The notes beneath the pieces were generated by a model. It saw nothing but the letters and a program-made list of their open reading frames with translations. It searched no databases and had not been told where the DNA came from. DNA of 37,169 bases from CAYRVX01 sp964642165 (GTDB lineage Bacteria; Planctomycetota; Phycisphaerae; SM23-33), in contig CAZXOC010000034.1 in NCBI GenBank assembly GCA_964642165.1, positions 1 to 37,169 of the forward strand. The letters run 5' to 3'. This document shows, in pieces, positions 1 through 8,136 of this stretch (position 1 is its first letter; each line of letters starts with the position of its first letter). The position numbers and the translations under genes are program-made.

Positions 1-301
1 GGATGAGGTTGAAGGTCTGGAAGATGTACCCGATCTTCCGGCAGCGCAGCCAGGCCAGCTCGTAGATGCCCAGGCGGGCGATGTCCACCTCGTCGATGTA
101 GACCTCGCCGCCGGTGGGCTTGTCCAGCCCGCCGATCATGTTGAAGAAGGTGCTCTTGCCCGAGCCGCTGGGGCCCATGATGCTGACGTACTCGCCGCCG
201 TAGATGGTGATGCTGATGCCCTGGAGGGCGTGGACCTCCTCGTCGCCCATGCGGTAGACCTTCCGGACCTCCTGCGTTCGTACGATTTCGCGTGCGGGCA
301 T
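1..301 (-). CDS. ABC transporter ATP-binding protein, MacB/LolD type (3' end cut by window edge)
   Basis: The N-terminal 100 residues of an ABC ATPase are present, and the rest lies beyond base 1. The Walker A motif GPSGSGKST is at about residues 39-47, followed by FFNMIGGLDKPTGGEV, which is typical of the MacB/LolD/FtsE branch. The Q-loop region reads YIFQTFNLI near residues 92-100. The signature motif and Walker B are outside the window. The ATG at 301 follows the stop of the upstream mini permease by 6 bp, so it is the last visible gene of the five-gene operon. By family it would hydrolyse ATP in the cytoplasm and power the two FtsX-type permeases encoded upstream. Whether it exports a substrate or acts as a mechanotransmitter cannot be told from sequence. 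Confidence 0.9.
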   Translation of the reverse strand, partial: MPAREIVRTQEVRKVYRMGDEEVHALQGISITIYGGEYVSIMGPSGSGKSTFFNMIGGLDKPTGGEVYIDEVDIARLGIYELAWLRCRKIGYIFQTFNLI

Positions 302-307
302 GGCCAG

Positions 308-1000
308 TCAGATCTCCACGCGCATGGCTTCCACGGGGTTCATTCGGGCAGCGACGTAGGTCGGGTAGGCCGCCGAGACGACTGTCAGCACGGTGCCCGC
401 CACCACGGCGATCGGCGCCGCCCGCGCCCACGGGGCGGCGAGCCGGCTGACCGCCAGCAGCGAGAACTCCAGGCTCAGCCCCACCTGGGCGATGCCCAGC
501 AGGTAGCCGATCAGCGTCCCGGCGAGGCTGCCGATCCCGCCGACGAGCAGGCTCTCCAGGAGGAACAGGCGGACGACGTAGCTGTCCAGCGAGCCGAGGC
601 ACTTCAGCGTGCCGATCTCGCCGGAGCGCTCGGTGACGCTCATCAGCATGGTGTTCGTGATGCCGGTGAGGCACAGGACGCTGGACAGGACGATGATCCA
701 GACCCGCTGGTGGGACTGCTTGCGGAGGGAGGCCTCGTCGGCGGTGAAGGCCCCGACGCGCTCCAGCACGGCCCGCACGTGCACGTCCTCGCTGCGGACC
801 AGGCCCGCGAGGATGCCGTGGTACGTCATGGAGCTCATGAGGAAGGCGACCATGATCGCCACGCAGACGAGCGTCAGGCTGAACCGCCCGCGACGGTTGC
901 GCACGTTCGACCAGCACATCTGGAACGTCCGCCGCCACGGGAAGGTCACCTTCCGCGGGCTGTCGTCGTCGTCGAAGATGCGGCGCGTCTTGTCCGCCAT
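308..1000 (-). CDS. Short FtsX-like ABC permease (230 aa) lacking the usual periplasmic domain
   Basis: This is an inner-membrane permease of the MacB/FtsX superfamily. Predicted membrane segments lie at about residues 41-57, 100-118, 143-170 and 196-212. The FtsX-domain hallmark TNTMLMSVTERSGEIGTLK (about 115-133) and the C-terminal AARMNPVEAMR are clear. Family members usually have 370-420 residues with a MacB_PCD periplasmic domain of about 200 residues between TM1 and TM2. Here only about 40 residues separate them. I chose the ATG at 1000 because AGGAACAGG precedes it and further upstream the frame reads low-complexity Arg/Thr repeats. It lies 110 bp after the OPT-like gene and 7 bp before the ATPase, so it is probably the small partner of the 1614-residue permease in a heterodimeric transporter (inference). 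Confidence 0.85.
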   Translation of the reverse strand: MADKTRRIFDDDDSPRKVTFPWRRTFQMCWSNVRNRRGRFSLTLVCVAIMVAFLMSSMTYHGILAGLVRSEDVHVRAVLERVGAFTADEASLRKQSHQRVWIIVLSSVLCLTGITNTMLMSVTERSGEIGTLKCLGSLDSYVVRLFLLESLLVGGIGSLAGTLIGYLLGIAQVGLSLEFSLLAVSRLAAPWARAAPIAVVAGTVLTVVSAAYPTYVAARMNPVEAMRVEI

Positions 1001-1013
1001 CCTGTTCCTGTTG

Positions 1014-1070
1014 CTCGTCGTCGCCCTCGTCCTCGTCCTCGTCGTCCTCGTCCTCGTGCCGCTCGTCCTC
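1014..1070 (-). repeat. Degenerate GACGAG/GACGAC tract in intergenic spacer
   Basis: The 110-bp spacer between the OPT-like gene and the mini permease contains a near-perfect hexamer/trinucleotide tract, GACGAG/GACGAC on the coding strand. In the frame of the mini permease it would read Arg-Thr repeats, and in another frame Asp-Glu repeats. No start codon or continuing reading frame supports translation, so I call it a non-coding simple repeat. It may mark slippage-prone DNA or the remnant of an acidic tail. Confidence 0.6.
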
Positions 1071-1110
1071 GCGCGTCCAGCCGCCCGCGCCCCCGCTCGC
1101 GGCTTCGCGG

Positions 1111-3213
1111 CTAGAACGGCAGCGACCGGGTGCACTGTGCGATCATCGACAAGGCCACCGCGACCATGCCCGCCAGGCCCATCCCGCACGAAAAGCCCGC
1201 CGCCGCGACGGGCAGGTACCGCTTCCACTTCTTCTCGCCGAACTTTCGCCGGAAGTAGAACTTGCCCAGCAGCATGCCGAGCAGCAGGGGCAGCCCGGCG
1301 TGGGTGGGGATGCACACCCCGCCGATCATCCCGTAGAACACCCCGGCGGGGATGCCCACCGCCGCGAAGCCGCTGTAGAGCACCACGCCCACCACCATGG
1401 AGATGCCGATGGTCATCGGCTTGATTGCCTGGAGCAGCAGCGACTGGTCGTTGGCGTTGGCGGTGAAGATCAGGTACGCCTGGCGCGCCGCGACCGGCCA
1501 CAGCCGCGCCGCCCACGGGAACTGGTCCGACGGGATCTGGTTCAGGTGCCAGAAGAGCCACCAGAACAGGAAGCTGCAGGCGAAGATGATGGGCAGCATG
1601 AGCAGCTCGGCCTTGATGATGGAGGTGAACTTCGTCCGGGTGAGCTCCAGCTCGCGGAAGCGCTGGGCGGTCCAGCCGAAGTTGAACAGCGGGATGGGCG
1701 CGAACCAGATGTCGAGCCCGCGGTAGCCGCTGGTGATGAAGACGGTCTCCTTGAGGAACGGCGTCTGGAGGGGCCGCCCCGTCATGCCGATCATCCGCGC
1801 CGAGATGTACGAGTGCAGCGGCGTCCAGAGGAAGCCGAAGACCAGGATGATCCAGATGGGGAAGTCCGGCACGAGCAGGTGGGAGATGAGCACGAAGCCG
1901 GTGGTCGCGACGACGAAGAGCCCCACCGCCACCCAGATGGGGAAGTCGCCGCGCTGGCGGGAGGCCTGGCGGGTGGGCACGCCGCCGGCGCGCTCGGCCT
2001 CGCCGGCGTCGCCGTCGCCGATCGCCGCCGCCCGCTCCCGGCGCCGGGTCCGCGCCTCCCGCGCCCGCCGGAGGAACATCCGCACCATGGCGACCATCCC
2101 GATCAGCGCCACCGACAGCGCCAGCCCCAGCGTGACGCTCAGCCAGAAGTCGTAGTTCAGGATCATCTGGTTGACCAGCAGGGCGTTGCCCGGGCGCCAG
2201 TGCCTGAAGGCCCCCAGGTGCTGGAGGATCGGGTTGCCGATCACGCTGGTCAGCAGGATCGTGACGCACGTGCCGAGGACCAGCTTGGTGGGCAGGATCA
2301 TGCCGACGATCACCAGCATGAGGTCGAAGCTCACGGAGACCAGGCTGGCCGGCAGGATGTGCTCGACGTCGGCGGTGAAGTCCACGAAGGGGATGGGCAG
2401 GAGCATGACGGGCTTGGCCATGAACAGCCCGGTGAAGACGGGCAGCAGGACGTAGAGCCCGCCGAAGACGATGCCCAGCGACGCGCCGATGCTGAAGACG
2501 TTCCACCGCCAGGAGCGCCGGCGGCGCGACTCGCCGGTCTCCTCGCGCTCGGTGCTTTCGGCCAGCGCGGTGGCGCCCTGCGCGGCGATCGGCGCCAGCG
2601 GGAACGGCAGGCGCTCGATGTCGCTCGTCGCCCGGAACGTCAGGTACCCCAGCCCCATCCAGGCCATCCGCCCCAGCACGTAGCCCATCGCGATCAGGAG
2701 GATCGGCGAGAGGAACCCTTTCGTCCGGCTCCACCACCAGTCCTCGTGGGCGAGGTCGCGGTTCTGCAGGCCCGGCGAGTCGCTCGGGGGCACGACCCAG
2801 TCGGGGATGTCCTGCGCGATGGTCGTCGTCTGCGGCGACTGCTTGAGGTACTGGTGCCAGATGGTCCGCGCGAACGGCCCGCCCGACAGCGCCACGTGGA
2901 GCATCGTGATCGCCGCGATCGACGAGGCCACGTAGAACAGGATGAAGACCTCCTGGCGCTTCAGGTTCGCGAAGCTCCGCCGCGCCAGCTCGGCGAACAG
3001 GATGATGGTGACCCACTCGGCGGCCGGACCCAGCGTCTTGCCCGCCACCAGCCCCATGTAGATCGAGCCGGGCATCATGACGACGGCCACGAACAGCGCG
3101 CCCAGGACCGTTCGGCGGCTGAAGCCGTCCTGGAACGGCTCGTTGAGCAGCTCGTCGGCCGCCTCCGGGCCGGGGTCGTACGTGCGGGGCTCCTTGTCCT
3201 TCTCGTCGCTCAT
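1111..3213 (-). CDS. OPT-like 'peptide transporter' family membrane protein
   Basis: This 700-residue polytopic inner-membrane protein has roughly 14-16 hydrophobic segments and resembles the proteins annotated as peptide transporters (OPT-like) in PVC bacteria. Visible features are a hydrophilic N-terminus (MSDEKDKEPRTYDPG), a first membrane segment from about residue 37, a charged cytoplasmic loop around residues 395-430 rich in Arg/Glu, the block FITSGYRGLDIWFAPIPLFN, and a C-terminal block LPLLLGMLLGKFYFRRKFG. It also shows a distant arrangement match to the C-terminal part of the DUF6785 protein in the same operon. The ATG at 3213 overlaps the stop of the upstream permease as ATGA, with GGAG just upstream, so the two are probably translationally coupled. 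The substrate is unknown; oligopeptide is only the family's default annotation. Confidence 0.8.
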   Translation of the reverse strand: MSDEKDKEPRTYDPGPEAADELLNEPFQDGFSRRTVLGALFVAVVMMPGSIYMGLVAGKTLGPAAEWVTIILFAELARRSFANLKRQEVFILFYVASSIAAITMLHVALSGGPFARTIWHQYLKQSPQTTTIAQDIPDWVVPPSDSPGLQNRDLAHEDWWWSRTKGFLSPILLIAMGYVLGRMAWMGLGYLTFRATSDIERLPFPLAPIAAQGATALAESTEREETGESRRRRSWRWNVFSIGASLGIVFGGLYVLLPVFTGLFMAKPVMLLPIPFVDFTADVEHILPASLVSVSFDLMLVIVGMILPTKLVLGTCVTILLTSVIGNPILQHLGAFRHWRPGNALLVNQMILNYDFWLSVTLGLALSVALIGMVAMVRMFLRRAREARTRRRERAAAIGDGDAGEAERAGGVPTRQASRQRGDFPIWVAVGLFVVATTGFVLISHLLVPDFPIWIILVFGFLWTPLHSYISARMIGMTGRPLQTPFLKETVFITSGYRGLDIWFAPIPLFNFGWTAQRFRELELTRTKFTSIIKAELLMLPIIFACSFLFWWLFWHLNQIPSDQFPWAARLWPVAARQAYLIFTANANDQSLLLQAIKPMTIGISMVVGVVLYSGFAAVGIPAGVFYGMIGGVCIPTHAGLPLLLGMLLGKFYFRRKFGEKKWKRYLPVAAAGFSCGMGLAGMVAVALSMIAQCTRSLPF

Positions 3214-6200
3214 TCGTCTCCGCCGGTGGCCGCCGCGGGGCGGCCTTCCATGGTCGGTTCTTCGCCCGACGCTGCCGGCACGCCGAAGAGCTTCTCGCCG
3301 CGCCGGACGTAGTCGGCGATGGCCTCGGGCGAGAGGATCCGCCACATCAGCAGTTGCTTTCGGACGGCCAGCAGGAACCGCGGCGTCAGGCGGCGCCAGT
3401 TCTGCTGGTCGCCGCTGAAGCGGACGGCCGTCAGGTGATACTGGTACACGCCGCGGTCGGCGCGGTGGACGATCCGCAGCTCGACGTCGTGGCTGACGCC
3501 GAGGTCGAACGGCGCCAGCCACGCCCGGAACGCCAGCACGGGGATGCGGCGCCCGTCGTGCGACTCGATCCTCGCGGCCAGGTCGTCCACCGCCACCTGA
3601 CCGACGGTCACCCCCTGGACGCTGTCGAGGTACTCGTGCATGTACGCCTGCATGCCGAGCAGGTGGCCCTCGGTGGCCACGAACGGCATGAAGATGGCGA
3701 TCCGGTCGGCGGCGGCCTGGTCCTCGCCGACGCCGGGGGCGCGGTGGGTTTCGGGCACGGCCGCCAGGAACGCCTGGCGCGCCGGGTACAGCGTGGACAT
3801 CAGCACGATCACCATTGTCAGCACGGTCACGAAGACCGTCGCGCCGGCGGAGTAGTTCAGGTTCAGCCCCGACAGCAGCCCCGTCGACAGGAGCACCTTC
3901 GAGATCGCCTGCCCGAGCAGGTAGCCCAGCGACGCGCCGAGGATGGCGTACACGCTGCTCTCGGCCAGGAAGAGCGACGAGACGTTCACCGGCGACAGGC
4001 CGACCGAGTTGTACACGAAGATCTCCCGCCGGCGCTCGTAGACGCTGCCCAGCATGGTCCCCAGCACCATCACGAAGCCGAGGACCGTCGGGACGATGAT
4101 GGTCGTCGCGGCCGAGAAACGCGAACTCTCCACCGACGCGTGCAGCGTCACCGACTCGCCGTCGCTGGAGAGGATCGCCACGTTGGACCGCCGGGCGAAG
4201 CGGTCGGCCTCCTTGTTGGGCACCATGTTCGGGTCGGTCTTGACGGCGATGCTGCGGTAGGTCGCCCCGAGCTGCCGGCCGTACTGGAGCGGGATGATCG
4301 CCAGTTCGTGGCTGGCGTGGTGGGCGTACTCCTCCAGCGTGTCGGCCGTGGCCTCGAGGTCCTCGCGTTCGGCCTGTATCTGTTCCTGGAGCACGAAGTT
4401 GACCGGCGTGAGGGGCTCGCCGTCGACGTCGCGCATCGCGTCGAGCTTCGCGGCGTCGTACAGGGCCCGCAGCGGCAGCTCCTTGCCGAACAGGAGGATC
4501 TTCCGCCCGATGTCGCCGGGGCCCAGGCCGAGGTACTCCGCCACGTGGCGCGGCAGGATGATGCCGAGGTCGTCCTCGTCGCGGAACCACCGCCCGGCGA
4601 CGAGGGTCCGGTCGATGCCGGTGACGGCCGGCTCGGTGTGCTCCATGCACAGCAGCGATACGGCGGTGAAGTAGCGCCGGGCGGCGTCGGGGTCGTGCGG
4701 CTGGGAGGCGGCGGGCTGCGTCGCGGGCCCCGGGCGGGCGTCGGCGACGGCCAGGTCGATCTGCGAGAGCTCGCCGCTCAGGTCGGAGAAGAACCACGCG
4801 CGCCCCGCGACGACGCAGTCGGCGGCGCCTGGCGCGGTCTCGCCCGGGGCGGTTGCCGGCGGCGCGTTGGCGTCGGAGTACGTTCGCCGCAGGGAGTCAT
4901 ACAGCGGCGCCGGCAGGGGCCCCCACGAGCGGCTGCGCGCCAGCAGCCCGCGGTAGGCGGACGGCTCGCCCGTGGCGTGGTCCAGTTTGGAGACGTTCAG
5001 CTCCGGCACGAGCGACGTGAACGACAGCAGCGTGAAGGTCACCAGGACGATGGTCATCGCGGTGAGGAACCCGCGCTTGGGGCGGCGGCGGATGTTGGCG
5101 ATCCCCAGGTCGATGGCGTGCACGAGGATGCCCCCGACGTTGCGGATGTCCTCGTGCAGGCCCGTCAGCTTCTGCTTGCGCTCCTGGAGCATCCGGTCGA
5201 ACTTGCCGACGACCAGCGCGCTGACCGTCGTGCCCAGCGCCAGGATCACGAAGGCGAGCAACACCATCAGCGGCGTCAGCGTGAATCGGAACGCCGGGTG
5301 CGCGACGGCCAGGATCACGAACCCGATCGCGAAGATCACCACCATGCCGAGAATCCGCTTGCGGATCGTTCCCCCGGCCAGCAGCAGGCGCTCCAGGCAG
5401 TACGAGAACGGGATCAGCACGGCGAGGTAGAACAGCACGCCGCGGATCATGTTGTTGGTCATGTCCAGCAGCTCGGCGTAGACCTTTCCCTCCAGCGCCC
5501 AGCCGTTGCTGCTGGCCGTGCGGTAGGTCCGGTAGTCGTTGTCGGCCAGGGCCCGCCGGGCCAGCTCGAGGTACTCCCGCGACTCGGCGTGGATCTGGCG
5601 CACCCGCGGGTTGCTGATGCCGTGGGCCTGGAGCTTGGCGATCCGCGACTCGTCCAGGTTCCACATGTCGCTGGCGCCCTGGAGCACCATGGAGGGAATC
5701 GTCGCCAGCTCCCCCAGCACGAAGCCTTCGCCGACGGGGTCGTTGGCGTCGTTGTTGATCAGGATCAGGCGGCGGGTCTTGAAGCCGAAGCCGAACGTCA
5801 GGCGGGTCCGCAGCGTCGGGTCGGCCCAGAGCGTGATGCAGTTCTCGACCGCCCGCCCGCTGGAGACGTCCGTGATGCTGTGCCCGAACTGGAACGGCGG
5901 GCTGTTCGTCGCCACGTCGAGCATCTGGAGGTCCGTCAGCTCGACGTACTCCCGCGGGTCGGTCAGGGCGAAGAGGCTGATGGACCGGCAGGGGAAGACG
6001 ACGAGGTTGACGTTCTGCTCGGCCTTGAGGACCTTGACCCTCCAGGGGTACTCGCCCGCGCGGGCCATGTCCGCCGCGAAGATGATCGACCCGTCCGGCT
6101 CGATGCGGTCGATCTCCTGCCCGGCGCGGCGGACGACGGTGAGGTACTCCGCGACGGCCCGCGGGTTGGCCTGGAGGAACTCTTCCGTCGCCAGCCCGTA

Positions 6201-8054
6201 GGCCTCGACGAGGCAGCGCTCGAACTGGCGGTTGGCGGCCACGGTGGCCAGCCCGTCGAAGCGGAACTTCCCCTGCTCGTCGGCGAGGGCGGCCGCCAGC
6301 CCGCGCGTGCCCATCAGGAACTTGTCGCCCCGGTTGGTCTTGAGGAACACGACGCTCTTGGCGACGGGCCCGCTGGGGGTGTAGTCCCGCTGCTGGTCCA
6401 GCCAGACGACGCGCCCGGCGACGGACGCCCAGCGGTCCGCCAGGGCGGAGCTGACGAACGGGCCCTGCCAGCTCGCCAGGGCCAGCGCCACGTTGGCGAG
6501 CCCCACGCGCCGCCCGGGCTTGGCGACGAGCTGCCTCGCCAGCAGGTCGAAGCGCATCCGCCCCGGCGTGTCGTGCGGCGTGTCCACGTGCCGGCGGTCG
6601 TCGTTGATCGTCGCCAGCGTGATGCCCGGGTACGTCGCCAGCGTGGGGATCTCGCTCTCGAACGGGGCCTGGTAGGGGAAGTAGGTCCACCAGCCCCGCC
6701 CGAGCGTCAGGTTGATGCAGTCGACGAAGCTGGACGGCTCGCCGGCCGCCGCCGCCTCGGCGCTGCGGGCCCGGGCGAACTTGTCCAGCTTCTGCCCCAG
6801 GACGCTGAACCTCGGGCGCAGGCGCCCGATCCACTGCCCGCGGAAGGCCCCCGCGCAGAACACGCCCAGTCGCTCGGAGCGGCTGGTGATGTCCAGCCCG
6901 ACGAACAGCCCCGGCTGGCCGAGCCCGGCCAGCACCGGGTTCGCTTGCTTCTTGCGGTCCGTCCACGTTCCGCCGACCGCGCCGCGCAGCTCGCCGATGA
7001 AGCGGATCATGCCGGCGAGCGCCTGGCCGTGCGCGCCGGTGAAGAGGGCGTAGACCGGACGGCGCGGCCGGGCGTTCGCGTCGGCCTCAGCGAAGAAGCG
7101 CACCAGCTCGAGGAGCGTGGCGGCCCCGCAGGCCTGCTCGGCTCCGGGCGAGAGCCCGGGCACGACGGAGATGCTGTCGTAGTAGGCGTGGAAGACGATC
7201 GCCCGCTCGTCGGCCGCGGCGGCGGGGCCCGGCGGATCGCCGCAGACCCGCGCCAGGACGTTCTTCGCCGTGGCGCTGCGCCACGTCATGCGGCAGTGGA
7301 CGGTCGCGTCGAGGCCGGCCCGCCACAGCGCGTCCAGCGCCGGCAGGGATTCCTCCGGGACGTAGAACCGCGGGATGTTCGCCGGGACGGTGAGGAACTT
7401 GCTCCGCGCGGTGTAGCCGTTGGCGCGGTCCGTGCCGCGGAAGATCACCGCCCTGGCGCCGAACTCTCCGGCGCTGAGCCACTCGATGTCGCAGTCCCAG
7501 TCGATGACGAGCAGGGCGTCCTGGATTCGCTTGCCGGCCAGCTCCGGGTCCGTGCCCCGCCCGACGTAGACGAGCGGCCCGGTGAGCCCGCCCGGCGGCG
7601 TCTGCGACGTCCGCGCGAGGTTCGGCCAGAGGGGGTGGAGCTCCAGGCGGACGGGCCCGCCGGCGCCGCGGGCCTCCAGGTGCGCGCTGCGGACGTGCGG
7701 CACGGCGACGGGGAACTCCTGCACCTCGACGTCGGCGACGCCGGCCTCGCCGAGGGCGTCCAGGATCGCGCGGACCGCCGCGTCGTTGCCCGGCCGCCCG
7801 CTGACGCGCGACCGCGCCGCGGCGAGCGTCTCGACGGTCCGCCGGATGCGCTCGATGTCGAGGTCGTGCCCGGCGCGGGCCTCGCCGATGGACGCCGCCA
7901 GTGTCAACGGCTTGGGCTCGCCCATCCTCTTGGCGAGGTAGATCGTCGCGGCCGTCGCGGCCGCCGCGATGGCGATCCACGTCGCGACTCGCGCCGGCGA
8001 GTTCCTCTCGGCGTCGGGGGAGGCGTCTCGGGTTGTCTCAGGCTCCTTGCTCAC
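3210..8054 (-). CDS. Giant FtsX-type ABC permease with degenerate M28-peptidase-like ectodomain (1614 aa)
   Basis: The chain starts with a membrane segment (about residues 24-42). A PA-like and peptidase-M28-like ectodomain follows (about 50-420), then a long beta-rich region (about 430-860), membrane segments near 873-955 and 1000-1020, and another extracytoplasmic stretch. An FtsX domain (about 1300-1430, motif YERRREIFVYNSVGLSP at 1339) and a soluble C-terminal tail of about 170 residues complete it. In the M28-like part the canonical AHYD reads AYYD (Tyr291 for the metal His). The GAxD ligand region reads PGAEQACG (Gln307 for the bridging Asp), and GAEE reads GAHG. The metal site therefore looks lost and the fold may bind rather than cleave. 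The start is GTG at 8054, since the next Met lies after the first membrane segment. It is 82 bp after the DUF6785 gene and overlaps the next gene by 4 bp. Confidence 0.85.
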   Translation of the reverse strand: MSKEPETTRDASPDAERNSPARVATWIAIAAAATAATIYLAKRMGEPKPLTLAASIGEARAGHDLDIERIRRTVETLAAARSRVSGRPGNDAAVRAILDALGEAGVADVEVQEFPVAVPHVRSAHLEARGAGGPVRLELHPLWPNLARTSQTPPGGLTGPLVYVGRGTDPELAGKRIQDALLVIDWDCDIEWLSAGEFGARAVIFRGTDRANGYTARSKFLTVPANIPRFYVPEESLPALDALWRAGLDATVHCRMTWRSATAKNVLARVCGDPPGPAAAADERAIVFHAYYDSISVVPGLSPGAEQACGAATLLELVRFFAEADANARPRRPVYALFTGAHGQALAGMIRFIGELRGAVGGTWTDRKKQANPVLAGLGQPGLFVGLDITSRSERLGVFCAGAFRGQWIGRLRPRFSVLGQKLDKFARARSAEAAAAGEPSSFVDCINLTLGRGWWTYFPYQAPFESEIPTLATYPGITLATINDDRRHVDTPHDTPGRMRFDLLARQLVAKPGRRVGLANVALALASWQGPFVSSALADRWASVAGRVVWLDQQRDYTPSGPVAKSVVFLKTNRGDKFLMGTRGLAAALADEQGKFRFDGLATVAANRQFERCLVEAYGLATEEFLQANPRAVAEYLTVVRRAGQEIDRIEPDGSIIFAADMARAGEYPWRVKVLKAEQNVNLVVFPCRSISLFALTDPREYVELTDLQMLDVATNSPPFQFGHSITDVSSGRAVENCITLWADPTLRTRLTFGFGFKTRRLILINNDANDPVGEGFVLGELATIPSMVLQGASDMWNLDESRIAKLQAHGISNPRVRQIHAESREYLELARRALADNDYRTYRTASSNGWALEGKVYAELLDMTNNMIRGVLFYLAVLIPFSYCLERLLLAGGTIRKRILGMVVIFAIGFVILAVAHPAFRFTLTPLMVLLAFVILALGTTVSALVVGKFDRMLQERKQKLTGLHEDIRNVGGILVHAIDLGIANIRRRPKRGFLTAMTIVLVTFTLLSFTSLVPELNVSKLDHATGEPSAYRGLLARSRSWGPLPAPLYDSLRRTYSDANAPPATAPGETAPGAADCVVAGRAWFFSDLSGELSQIDLAVADARPGPATQPAASQPHDPDAARRYFTAVSLLCMEHTEPAVTGIDRTLVAGRWFRDEDDLGIILPRHVAEYLGLGPGDIGRKILLFGKELPLRALYDAAKLDAMRDVDGEPLTPVNFVLQEQIQAEREDLEATADTLEEYAHHASHELAIIPLQYGRQLGATYRSIAVKTDPNMVPNKEADRFARRSNVAILSSDGESVTLHASVESSRFSAATTIIVPTVLGFVMVLGTMLGSVYERRREIFVYNSVGLSPVNVSSLFLAESSVYAILGASLGYLLGQAISKVLLSTGLLSGLNLNYSAGATVFVTVLTMVIVLMSTLYPARQAFLAAVPETHRAPGVGEDQAAADRIAIFMPFVATEGHLLGMQAYMHEYLDSVQGVTVGQVAVDDLAARIESHDGRRIPVLAFRAWLAPFDLGVSHDVELRIVHRADRGVYQYHLTAVRFSGDQQNWRRLTPRFLLAVRKQLLMWRILSPEAIADYVRRGEKLFGVPAASGEEPTMEGRPAAATGGDE

Positions 8055-8101
8055 GATTCGACAACGAACGCTCGCGCGTCGCGCGAGTCAGCGCCCGCGG
8101 G

Positions 8102-8136
8102 AATCCGCAGCCCGCGATCCACAATCCGCAATTCCG
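8102..8136 (-). repeat. Five degenerate tandem heptamers directly after a stop codon
   Basis: Read on the plus strand, five consecutive 7-mers match the consensus AATCCGC: AATCCGC, AGCCCGC, GATCCAC, AATCCGC and AATTCCG. They abut the stop codon of the DUF6785 gene (8137-8139) and lie in the 82-bp spacer before the next gene. The pattern resembles the short tandemly repeated heptamers known from cyanobacteria, but the family here is unassigned. Confidence 0.6.
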
